DNA of 64,000 nucleotides from Acidimicrobiales bacterium (lineage in GTDB: Bacteria > Actinomycetota > Acidimicrobiia > Acidimicrobiales > MedAcidi-G1): the NCBI GenBank assembly GCA_014239855.1, contig JAAZXY010000007.1:395-64394 (forward strand), written 5' to 3'. Under the pieces are notes generated by a model. It saw nothing but the letters and a program-made list of their open reading frames with translations. It was not told the origin of the DNA and made no database searches. The position numbers were made by a program, and so were the translations under genes. Positions 7,997 through 16,322 of the stretch are shown piece after piece (the stretch's first letter is position 1; each line of letters opens with the position of its first letter).

Positions 7997-8497
7997 ATGG
8001 TCGCCGTGCCCCTCCCCTTCGATCCGGTCGCCGAGGCCCGCCGCAACTGGGAGACCCATGGCTGGGGCTCGGTCGACGCCATGGCGACCGCCACCTCGAT
8101 CACCCGGGCCCACCAGATCCTGCTCAAGCGGATCGACGCGGCGCTCGAGCCGTACGGACTGGTGTTCAGCCGGTTCGAGGCCCTGGCCCTGCTGTCGTTC
8201 ACCCGGACCGGAGCCATGCCCCTGGCCCGCATCGGCGAACGGCTCCAGGTGCACCCCACCAGCGTCACCAACACCATCGACCGCCTGGAGGCCGAGGGGC
8301 TGGTGGCCCGGACCCCCCACCCCACCGATCGGCGGACCACGCTGGCCGAGATCACCCCTGCCGGTCGGGACCTGGCCGTCGAGGCTGCGGCCGCACTGGC
8401 CGACGTGAAGTTCGGCCTGGACGGCATGCCGATCCGGGATCTGACCGCGGTGACCGACAGCCTCCAGTCCCTGCGCGCTGCGGCCGGCGACTTCTGA
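7997..8497 (+). CDS. MarR-family transcriptional regulator
   Basis: 166 residues with a central winged helix-turn-helix. SRFEALALLSF, MPLARIGERLQVHPTSVTNTIDRLEAEGLV (recognition helix) and RTPHPTDRRTTLAEITPAGR (the wing with the invariant D-x-R) are classic MarR. Long N- and C-terminal helices supply the dimer interface. Divergence from icmA across a palindrome argues that it represses the mutase operon and itself. The effector is unknown; a CoA thioester from branched-chain breakdown is plausible. ATG 7997 is used; an in-frame GTG three codons later is possible. Confidence 0.88.
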   Translation: MVAVPLPFDPVAEARRNWETHGWGSVDAMATATSITRAHQILLKRIDAALEPYGLVFSRFEALALLSFTRTGAMPLARIGERLQVHPTSVTNTIDRLEAEGLVARTPHPTDRRTTLAEITPAGRDLAVEAAAALADVKFGLDGMPIRDLTAVTDSLQSLRAAAGDF

Positions 8498-8512
8498 GCC
8501 GGCCCGCTCCCC

Positions 8513-8518
8513 TAGGGT
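8513..8518 (+). promoter_or_regulatory. -10 box of small membrane gene (TAGGGT)
   Basis: TAGGGT ends 7 nt before the GTG at 8526, with no ribosome binding site between. A clean example of the leaderless pattern. Confidence 0.5.
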
Positions 8519-8525
8519 CCGTCCC

Positions 8526-8735
8526 GTGATCGTCTCCACTCTTCTCGGCCTGATCGCTCTCGTGATCGGCCTCATCATCGACTGGCCGGTACTGGTGCTG
8601 CTGTCCATCATCTTCACCATCGTCCAGTTGGTGATGCTGGCGGCCAAGACCGCCGTGGAACGCAACGACGTGAAGGTGGCCGAACGCCTGGCCGCCAAAC
8701 AGGCCCGCCACGAGACCCGCCACCAACGCGACTGA
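8526..8735 (+). CDS. Small two-helix membrane protein
   Basis: 69 residues: hydrophobic segments at about 2-20 (IVSTLLGLIALVIGLIIDW) and 22-42 (VLVLLSIIFTIVQLVMLAA), then a strongly charged, mostly helical tail (ERNDVKVAERLAAKQARHETRHQRD). No known family recognised. The GTG start is supported by TAGGGT 7 nt upstream. It sits between the MarR gene and the acetoacetate-decarboxylase-like gene on the same strand. After the stop lies a perfect 16-bp tandem duplication. A small membrane protein with a cytosolic basic tail; function unknown. Confidence 0.65.
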   Translation: MIVSTLLGLIALVIGLIIDWPVLVLLSIIFTIVQLVMLAAKTAVERNDVKVAERLAAKQARHETRHQRD

Positions 8736-8738
8736 CCA

Positions 8739-8770
8739 GTTTCCGGACCGATTGGTTTCCGGACCGATTG
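8739..8770. repeat. Perfect 16-bp tandem duplication
   Basis: Two identical copies of GTTTCCGGACCGATTG lie head to tail, starting 3 nt after the stop codon of the small membrane gene. Part of the recurring gene-end duplications. Confidence 0.9.
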
Positions 8771-8804
8771 GGCCTCCGACCCGTCGAACCGGCAGGCTGG
8801 GGTC

Positions 8805-9587
8805 ATGCCCGACACCACGTCCGACACCCCCACGGCACGGCCGGCGGAGATCGCCGCCCACCCGAAGTTGAACATCGTCTACCGGACCGATCCCGACCGG
8901 ATCGCCCCGCTGCTTCCCCCCGGGATCGAACCCACCGGCAGCCCCAACGTGTACGTCGGGATCTACTGCGTGCCCATCCGCAACGAACCCGAGTACGGCG
9001 TGTCCACCAAGGTCGACGCGGTGTGGAACGGCATCGAGGGCCAGTACTCGTTCGGCATCGGGATCGACCAGGAAGCGGCCATCTTCGTGAGCGGCGAGAC
9101 CAACGGGCAGCCCAAGTTCCCGTGCACCACCCGCTACTTCCGGCTCGGCGACCGCATCGAGGCCACCTGCACCCATCAGGGATACACCTTCCTGGAGTTC
9201 CGGGGCACGGTCACCGGCGAAGCCGAGACCGACGGATCCGACGTCGTCCACGACGAATGGTGGACCAAGTACTCCCGGGCCATCGGAGGCGCCGAGGGCC
9301 AGTGGGACTTCCCCCCGCACGTGGTGCACGTCCACCAGGTCAGCGAACCGACCCACGTCGAGACCCTGGACGGCGAACTGGTACTGCGGGACAGCCCGTG
9401 GGATCCCTACACCGAGCTGCTGCCCATGGATGAACTGGTCGACGCCCGGCTGGTCACGTCACGCCACAAGGAACGCTCGATCACCAACGGCGGGCCACTC
9501 GACCCGGTGGCCTTCTGGCCCTACGCCGACACCATCGGCGGGTCACGCTGGCCCGGCGAACGCGGCGGCCCCAAGTTCGTCTGGTAG
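8805..9587 (+). CDS. Acetoacetate decarboxylase-like protein
   Basis: 260 residues resembling the acetoacetate decarboxylase superfamily (PF06314): an N-terminal strand region with VYRTDPDRIAPLLPPGIEP, then NVYVGIYCVPI and a central GQPKFPCTTRYFRLGD, where the Lys would be the Schiff-base residue. Distant family members also act as lipocalin-like aldolases or dehydratases, so the substrate is open. It is the first of a + strand pair with the gene at 9603 (15-nt gap with a GGAGG ribosome site) and faces the catabolic island on the other strand. CAGGCT, a weak -10, lies 6 nt before the ATG. Confidence 0.6.
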   Translation: MPDTTSDTPTARPAEIAAHPKLNIVYRTDPDRIAPLLPPGIEPTGSPNVYVGIYCVPIRNEPEYGVSTKVDAVWNGIEGQYSFGIGIDQEAAIFVSGETNGQPKFPCTTRYFRLGDRIEATCTHQGYTFLEFRGTVTGEAETDGSDVVHDEWWTKYSRAIGGAEGQWDFPPHVVHVHQVSEPTHVETLDGELVLRDSPWDPYTELLPMDELVDARLVTSRHKERSITNGGPLDPVAFWPYADTIGGSRWPGERGGPKFVW

Positions 9588-9602
9588 GAGGCAGCGACCA
9601 TC

Positions 9603-10748
9603 ATGCTGAGCAGGTTCGACGACTACCCGATCCACCAGACGCCCGACCCGGTCGCCATGCCGGCGTCCAGCGACAAGGACGTCTACGAGCGTTACTGGTT
9701 CAACGGCTACTCGACGGCCGGCGACCTGTACTTCGGGATCGGCACCGCCCTCTATCCGCACCTGGGCATCCGGGACTGCGGCATCAGCATCATCGTGGAC
9801 GGTGTCCAGCACGCCTTCCATGCTTCCTGTCGGGCCGAGGGTGACCCGGCCGACCAGGAGGTCGGACCATTCCGCCTGGAGATCCTCGAGCCCATGCGCT
9901 CGTGCCGGATCGTGCTCGAATCCAACGAGACCGACTTCGCCTGTGACCTGACCTTCGAGGGTCGGACCGGCAACGTCGAGGAACCACGCCACCACTGGAG
10001 CGGCGACATCCGCCGAACCATGGACACCACCCGGTTCACCCAGATGGGCCGCTGGACAGGATGGATCGAGTTCGACGGTCGCCGCATCGAGTTCAACCCG
10101 GACACCACCCGGGGCACCAAGGACCGGTCGTGGGGTATCCGCCCACTGGCCGGCGGCGACCGCCGTGGCGCCCCCGCACCTCCGGCCCAGTCCAGCCTGT
10201 TCTTCCTGTGGGCGCCGCTGAACTTCGACGACATGTGCGTGCACTACCAGCTGTTCGAGGACTCGCTCGGCCGGCCCATGTCCAGCGTGGGCGCGGTGCT
10301 TCCCACCTACGACACGTTGGCCGACCTCCCGGCCATCGAGGACCCGGCGGCCCGGCACATGCGGGCCCATGAGCATCGTCTGCAGTTCGACGACGGGAGC
10401 CGGCTGGTCCACACCGCCGACCTCTCGTTCACCTCGGTGGACGACGGCTCGCACCACGAGTTCCACCTGGAGCGGATCTTCAGCTTCCGGATGAAGGGCA
10501 TCGGCTACCACCACCCCGAGTGGGGTCACGGCGCCTGGAAGGGCGAACTGGCCATGACCTCGGAGAAGTGGGACATGGACAGCGTCGACGACCAGGCGTT
10601 CGAGAACCAGCACTGCCAGCATCTGATGCGGGCCACCTTCCAGGACCAGACAGGGGCTGACCGGGTGGGCATCGGCGTTCTCGAGCAACTGTGTGTCGGG
10701 CCGTACAAGCCCTACGGATTCGAAGGGTTCGTCGGCCGCGACGGCTGA
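9603..10748 (+). CDS. Lipocalin/AttH-like hypothetical protein
   Basis: 381 residues, rich in beta strands, W and H: YERYWFNGYSTAGDLYFGIGTALYPHLGIRDCG, HHWSGDIRRTMDTTRFTQMGRWTGWIEFDG and SSLFFLWAPLNFDDMCVHYQLFEDSLG. The double-barrel pattern is like that of the AttH/hydroxyneurosporene-synthase-like lipocalins common beside lipid and steroid catabolism genes in actinobacteria. No signal peptide or metal motif is evident. TAGGAGG 11 nt upstream is a real ribosome site, unlike most neighbours, which fits translation as second gene after the decarboxylase-like protein. It converges on the Rieske gene, 3 nt away. Function unknown; binding or conversion of a hydrophobic acyl compound is a guess. 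Confidence 0.55.
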   Translation: MLSRFDDYPIHQTPDPVAMPASSDKDVYERYWFNGYSTAGDLYFGIGTALYPHLGIRDCGISIIVDGVQHAFHASCRAEGDPADQEVGPFRLEILEPMRSCRIVLESNETDFACDLTFEGRTGNVEEPRHHWSGDIRRTMDTTRFTQMGRWTGWIEFDGRRIEFNPDTTRGTKDRSWGIRPLAGGDRRGAPAPPAQSSLFFLWAPLNFDDMCVHYQLFEDSLGRPMSSVGAVLPTYDTLADLPAIEDPAARHMRAHEHRLQFDDGSRLVHTADLSFTSVDDGSHHEFHLERIFSFRMKGIGYHHPEWGHGAWKGELAMTSEKWDMDSVDDQAFENQHCQHLMRATFQDQTGADRVGIGVLEQLCVGPYKPYGFEGFVGRDG

Positions 10749-10751
10749 GAT

Positions 10752-11591
10752 TCAGTCGGCCGGGGTCTCGCCGGCCTGTGCCTGTCGGCGGCCAGAGCTT
10801 CCGGCCCTTCCGGACCGGCCCGACCGGGCGGGTGACCGGGCCGGCGCCGCCGAGCGGTCGAACCGTCGGTACCAGGATCGAAAGCCCGGGAGGTCGGCCC
10901 GGCTGGATTCCACGTCGGCCAGTGGCACGCCGTCGACCAGCCGGACCATCACGGTGAAGCCGTCCACCGGGGTCACGTGGATGACCGGCGAGGCACCATC
11001 GGCTGACCGGAGGACCACGGTGCCCGGGCCGTGGACCCGCAGCGCCCGACCGTCGGGCGTTGTCCCCTCCCACGTGTCGGGGTCGTCCGCGACAGGCGCT
11101 CCGTCGGCCACGCCGCCGCTGGCCAGAATCCCGACCAGCACGTCCTCCGGATGACCGGGGCGTTCCTCCGTCCGGAACTCCCCTGATCCATCCGGAACGG
11201 GCGGCGGCGCCAGCGGCTGTTCACCGTCGCGACCGTTGAACGCCCAGACGGTGCCGCCCACCACCTCGGTCGGCCAGACCCGCAGGCGGGCGGTCTCCGG
11301 GATGGGGCCGTCGGCGGCCGACGTGCACGCTCCACCGTGGCTGAAGCACCACTCGTGCAGCGGGCAGACCACCTGGTCATCGTCGATCCGCCCTCCGGCG
11401 GCCAGGTCGGCACCCAGATGCGGGCAGACCGAATGGGTGACCAGCGCCCGGCCTCCCGCCGTGTAGCCCACCGCCAGGTCCTGGCCGAAGACGGCCAACG
11501 GGGCCAGCGCGCCAACGGGCAGGTCCGCCACGTGGGCCACCACGAACCAGCCCACCGGGAAGGGCGGCCGATGGGCCGGCGGCTCGACCAC
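10752..11591 (-). CDS. Rieske [2Fe-2S] protein
   Basis: 279 residues. A Rieske domain occupies residues about 10-115: THSVCPHLGAD and VVCPLHEWCFSH give the C-x-H...C-x2-H cluster ligands. The GWFVVAHVADLPVGAL start resembles KshA-type oxygenases. However, the C-terminal part (IHVTPVDGFTVMVRLVDG, then an Arg/Ala-rich tail) lacks the D/E-x3-D-x2-H-x4-H mononuclear iron site, so it looks like an electron carrier or a degenerate oxygenase subunit. It ends the long minus-strand island; the SnoaL-like gene lies 6 nt upstream. Confidence 0.7.
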   Translation of the reverse strand: MVEPPAHRPPFPVGWFVVAHVADLPVGALAPLAVFGQDLAVGYTAGGRALVTHSVCPHLGADLAAGGRIDDDQVVCPLHEWCFSHGGACTSAADGPIPETARLRVWPTEVVGGTVWAFNGRDGEQPLAPPPVPDGSGEFRTEERPGHPEDVLVGILASGGVADGAPVADDPDTWEGTTPDGRALRVHGPGTVVLRSADGASPVIHVTPVDGFTVMVRLVDGVPLADVESSRADLPGFRSWYRRFDRSAAPARSPARSGRSGRAGSSGRRQAQAGETPAD

Positions 11592-11597
11592 CGGCGA

Positions 11598-12089
11598 CTA
11601 TTCCTCTTCGTCGTCGGGAAGGTCGCCGGTACCGTCGTCGTCCAGCGACGAGACGGGCACCAGGGCTTCAGCGGCCACCATCGGGTTGGGGAACTCCTTG
11701 ACGCCGCAGACCTTCCCGTCGCGGAACCGCCACAGGGCGATGTAGGTGTTCCGGTAGGGCTTGCCGGTGTGGGTCACGTGACCGTCGGACTCGTATTCGG
11801 CGACCAGCAGGTCGGGGTCGACGCACTCGTGTACGTCGGTCAACGAGAGGGTGAACACGAAGGTGCCCAACCGCGAGGCCAGATAGGCGCCGATCTGGCG
11901 GCCGCCGTCGAGGCGCACCGGTGGATCGGCGAACGGCAGCTCGAGGATCCAGTCCGACGTGTAGCACTCGGCCAACTCACCGGCCCGGTCCGTGCCGAAC
12001 AACGAGACGACATGTTCGAGCAGCGCCCGATTGGCGGCCCGCCGTTCGTCGTGGTCGCCGTCCGGGCGACCGTCGGATCCCCCAGCCAC
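11598..12089 (-). CDS. SnoaL/NTF2-like protein
   Basis: 163 residues; the cone-shaped alpha+beta barrel of the NTF2 superfamily is suggested by RRAANRALLEHVVSLFGTD, SDWILELPFAD, GAYLASRL and the C-terminal YIALWRFRDGKVCGVKEFPNP. Such folds act as isomerases, hydrolases or dehydratases on small lipophilic substrates. Acidic tail (DDDGTGDLPDDEEE). It lies 3 nt after the aldolase and 6 nt before the Rieske gene, so the three are co-transcribed. Substrate unknown. Confidence 0.65.
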   Translation of the reverse strand: MAGGSDGRPDGDHDERRAANRALLEHVVSLFGTDRAGELAECYTSDWILELPFADPPVRLDGGRQIGAYLASRLGTFVFTLSLTDVHECVDPDLLVAEYESDGHVTHTGKPYRNTYIALWRFRDGKVCGVKEFPNPMVAAEALVPVSSLDDDGTGDLPDDEEE

Positions 12090-12092
12090 GAC

Positions 12093-12854
12093 TCAGTCCC
12101 GGTAGGAGGGGTCGTCGCGGTCGAGGATGGCCTTCAGTTCGGCGAAGTGGGCCGGGCCCTGGTCAGTGAACCGGGTCCACATGCGGGCCACCGAGTCGGC
12201 CAGTTCGTCGTCCATGGGACGCAGCGGCCGGCCGGTGCCGAGGGCCAGCACCGTGGTCCGACAGGCCCGCTCCAGGAAGTACAGCTCTTCGAAGGCGTGG
12301 GCCACTGTCTCACCGACCACCGTCACCCCGTGGTTGCCCATCATCATGACCGAGTGCCCCTCGATGGCCTCGGCCACCCGGGCGCCCTCGGCCGGGTCGT
12401 CGGGTGGGCCGCCCATCTCGAAGTCGTAGTAGGTCCGGCCCCAGAACCGGGCCGTCGCCTGGTCCAGCGGCGGAATGGTGGGGTCCTCCAGGCCGATCAA
12501 CGCCGAGGCGTACGGCGGATGGCAGTGCAGGACGGCCCGAGCGGTCGAGATGCGCTGGTGGACCGCCCCGTGAATGCACCAGGCCGACGGGTCCGGCGCA
12601 TCGGGTCGGTCCATGGTGGACGGATCGTCGGCGTCCAGCAGGACCAGCTCGCTGGCCCGCACCAGCGAGAAGTGCCGCCACTTCGGATTGCAGAGGAACC
12701 GCTTCCCGTCCGGCGAGACCGCGGCGCTGAAGTGGTTGGCTACCGACTCGTGAAGGTCGAACCGGGCGGCCAGGCGGAAGGCTGCGGCCAGGTCGACGCG
12801 GATCTGGGCCTCGTCGAGTTCCTCGAGGGTCACCGGGGCGTCGATGGCGGTCAT
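12093..12854 (-). CDS. Class II aldolase/adducin-family protein
   Basis: 253 residues from ATG 12854 (MTAIDAPVTLEEL). The class II aldolase fold is shown by ARFDLHESVANHFSAAVSPDG, WCIHGAVHQRI, VLHCHPPYASAL (the HxH metal ligands) and MMMGNHGVTVVGETVAHAFEELYFLERAC with the third His. Family members split or dehydrate sugar- or acid-like substrates with a divalent metal. The ORF-track start at 13040 includes low-complexity sequence antisense to the neighbour and is rejected. The gene follows the M20 hydrolase after 65 nt. Whether it is an aldolase or a dehydratase cannot be told. Confidence 0.78.
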   Translation of the reverse strand: MTAIDAPVTLEELDEAQIRVDLAAAFRLAARFDLHESVANHFSAAVSPDGKRFLCNPKWRHFSLVRASELVLLDADDPSTMDRPDAPDPSAWCIHGAVHQRISTARAVLHCHPPYASALIGLEDPTIPPLDQATARFWGRTYYDFEMGGPPDDPAEGARVAEAIEGHSVMMMGNHGVTVVGETVAHAFEELYFLERACRTTVLALGTGRPLRPMDDELADSVARMWTRFTDQGPAHFAELKAILDRDDPSYRD

Positions 12855-12919
12855 GGCGGCAGTCTGGTCCAGTTCAGCCACCGATACGAGCCCCGGGGAA
12901 GGTCGGCCTCTGTCCGGCC

Positions 12920-14199
<1,280 letters not shown>

Positions 14200-14203
<4 letters not shown>

Positions 14204-15171
14204 CGGCTACGGAGTTTGGGATCCAACGCGTCCCGCAGGCCGTCGCCGATGAAGTTGACGCTGATGACGGTCAGCGAGATGAGCACGCCCGGCCCGACGA
14301 CCCGCATCGGGGTGAGGTTGATGAAGTCCTTGCCGTCGTAGAGCAGCCGGCCCCACGTCGGGAAATCCGACGGGAAACCGAGACCCAGGAACGAGAGCGC
14401 CGACTCGGTGATGATGGCCACGGCCATCCCGAGCGCCGCGGCCACCATGACCGGGCTGAGACAGTTGGGGAGGATGTGGCGGAAGATCACGTTGCGACGC
14501 CGGGTCCCGATGCTGTGGGCGGCAGCCACGAACTCCTGCTGCTTGATGGTCAGCACCTCGCCGCGCACCACACGGGCCGTCTGCATCCAACTGGTGACGC
14601 CGATGATGAACACGATGAGCATGAAGATGCCCTGCTCGGGCCCGAAGGCGGCCCGCAGGCTGTCGCGGAACAACATGATGATGACCAGCAGCAGGGGCAG
14701 GACCGGTAGGGCCAGGAACAGGTCGGTGAGGCGCATGAGCACCCCGTCGAGCCGCTTGAAGAAGCCGGCCAGGACGCCGATCGTGGTGCCCAGGAAGACC
14801 GACAACGCCATGGCCGTGATGGCCACCAGCAGGGAGATTCGGCCCCCGACCATGGAGCGGGCCACCATGTCGCGGCCCAGGTTGTCGGTGCCCAGCGGAT
14901 GGCTCCACGTGGGCCCGAGGTTTCGCATCTTGATGTCGATCTCGACCGCGTCGTAGGGCATCAGCCACGGCCCGACGAAGCTGGCCACCGTCACGAAGAC
15001 GAAGACGCACAGACCGGTGAGCGCACCCTTGTGCTGGCGAAACTGGCGCCAGACGTCGCCCCGAAGGGACCGGTGCTTGGGCCCTGCCCCCGAGGCCGTG
15101 GCCGCCACCTTCTCGCGGCTGGCGTATGGCTGGCTGGCTGGCGGCTGGCTGGCGATCCCGGACTCAGTCAT
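14200..15171 (-). CDS. ABC transporter permease, DppC type
   Basis: 323 residues of the peptide/nickel permease family 2. A cytosolic N-terminus with a short repeat (SQPPASQPYASREK) precedes the OppC_N segment WRQFRQHKGALTGLCVFVFVTVASF. The core has six membrane helices and the EAA loop EFVAAAHSIGTRRRNVIFRHILPNCLSP that docks the ATPases. It overlaps dppB by 8 nt and the M20 gene by 4 nt. Pairs with the DppB-type subunit to form the channel fed by the two-domain binding protein upstream. Confidence 0.9.
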
Positions 15172-16174
15172 ACCGGATCCTCGGATCGAGCATCCCGTAG
15201 ACCACGTCGGCCACCAGGTTGAACGCCACGGTCAGGGCGGCGATCAGGAAGGACAGCGTCTGGACCATCGGGACGTCGCCGCCGTGGATGGAGCTGATCA
15301 GCAGGTGGCCGATGCCGTTGATGCGGAAGATCTGCTCGGTGATGAGCGCCCCGGCGAAGATGCCCGGCACCTGCAGGGCGATCAGGGTGACGACGGGGAT
15401 GAGGCTGTTGCGCAGGACGTGGCGCACCAGGACCCGCTTCTCCTTGAGACCCTTGGACCGGGCCGTGCGGACGTAGTCCTCCGAGAGGTTGTCCAGCATG
15501 GACGACCGGGTGAACCGGCTGAGCGCCGCCGCGTTGAACATGGAGAGCACGGCCACTGGCAGCACGATCTGCTTGATCTGGGCCACGAAGGAACTCCAGT
15601 CGGAGACCACCAGCGTGGTGTCGTAGTACGACGGGAACCAGCCCAGCTTCACGCTGAAGATGACAATGGCCAACAGGCCGGTGAAGAAGGTCGGCACCGA
15701 GTAGCCGACCATGGAGATGAACGTGCCGATCTGGTCGAACACCGAGTACTGCTTGTAGGCCGAGATCACGCCGACCGGCACGGCGATGAGGATTCCGAAG
15801 ATGAAGGCCAGACCCATGACCCAGGTGGTCTGGGGCAGGCGCTCGGCGATGGTGTCCACCACCGGCCCCCGGGACTGCCATGAGATGACCCGGGTGCGCT
15901 CGCCGCTACCGATCTGGATCCCGGTCATCTGCTCGATCAGGCTGATCGGCTCGTGGATCATGACCTGCTTGACCCACAGGATCCATCGGACCAGGAACGG
16001 GTCGTTGACCCCCATGGCCTCCCGGATCTGTTCCCGGACCTCGCCGGGGATTGTCAACGGGAGCGACGACGTCGGGTCGCCGGGCGCCAGATCCAGGATG
16101 GCGAAGATGATGAAGCTGATGGCGACCAGCGTCGGTATGGCGATCGCCGTGCGACGGCCGATGAACCAGAGCAT
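15164..16174 (-). CDS. ABC transporter permease, DppB type
   Basis: 336 residues with the family start MLWFIGRRTAIAIPTLVAISFIIFAILDLAPGDP, a large periplasmic loop (about 40-110), and the EAA motif DYVRTARSKGLKEKRVLVRHVLRNSLIPV near residue 215. Six transmembrane helices. A strong ribosome site (GGGGGAGAA) precedes the ATG. Separated from the binding-protein gene by 148 nt containing a stem-loop, which may set the usual excess of binding protein over permease. Confidence 0.9.
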   Translation of the reverse strand: MLWFIGRRTAIAIPTLVAISFIIFAILDLAPGDPTSSLPLTIPGEVREQIREAMGVNDPFLVRWILWVKQVMIHEPISLIEQMTGIQIGSGERTRVISWQSRGPVVDTIAERLPQTTWVMGLAFIFGILIAVPVGVISAYKQYSVFDQIGTFISMVGYSVPTFFTGLLAIVIFSVKLGWFPSYYDTTLVVSDWSSFVAQIKQIVLPVAVLSMFNAAALSRFTRSSMLDNLSEDYVRTARSKGLKEKRVLVRHVLRNSLIPVVTLIALQVPGIFAGALITEQIFRINGIGHLLISSIHGGDVPMVQTLSFLIAALTVAFNLVADVVYGMLDPRIRYD

Positions 16175-16262
16175 TTCTCCCCCTTCCCTTCCCAGCTACG
16201 CAGCCCCGCGGGCCGACGTCACATGACGGTCTCCCGCCGAAAACGAACCCGACCGGAGGGCC

Positions 16263-16281
16263 CGCGGCACGGTATGCCGCG
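16263..16281. promoter_or_regulatory. Stem-loop between binding-protein and permease genes
   Basis: CGCGGCA-CGGTA-TGCCGCG, a perfect 7-bp stem extendable with mismatches, in the gap after the binding-protein gene. A stem here can protect the upstream message or attenuate readthrough. No T-run follows, so it is not a classical terminator. Confidence 0.5.
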
Positions 16282-16322
16282 TGGCCCCCCGGTCTGACGG
16301 TTCTCAGTTCAACTCAGGTCGA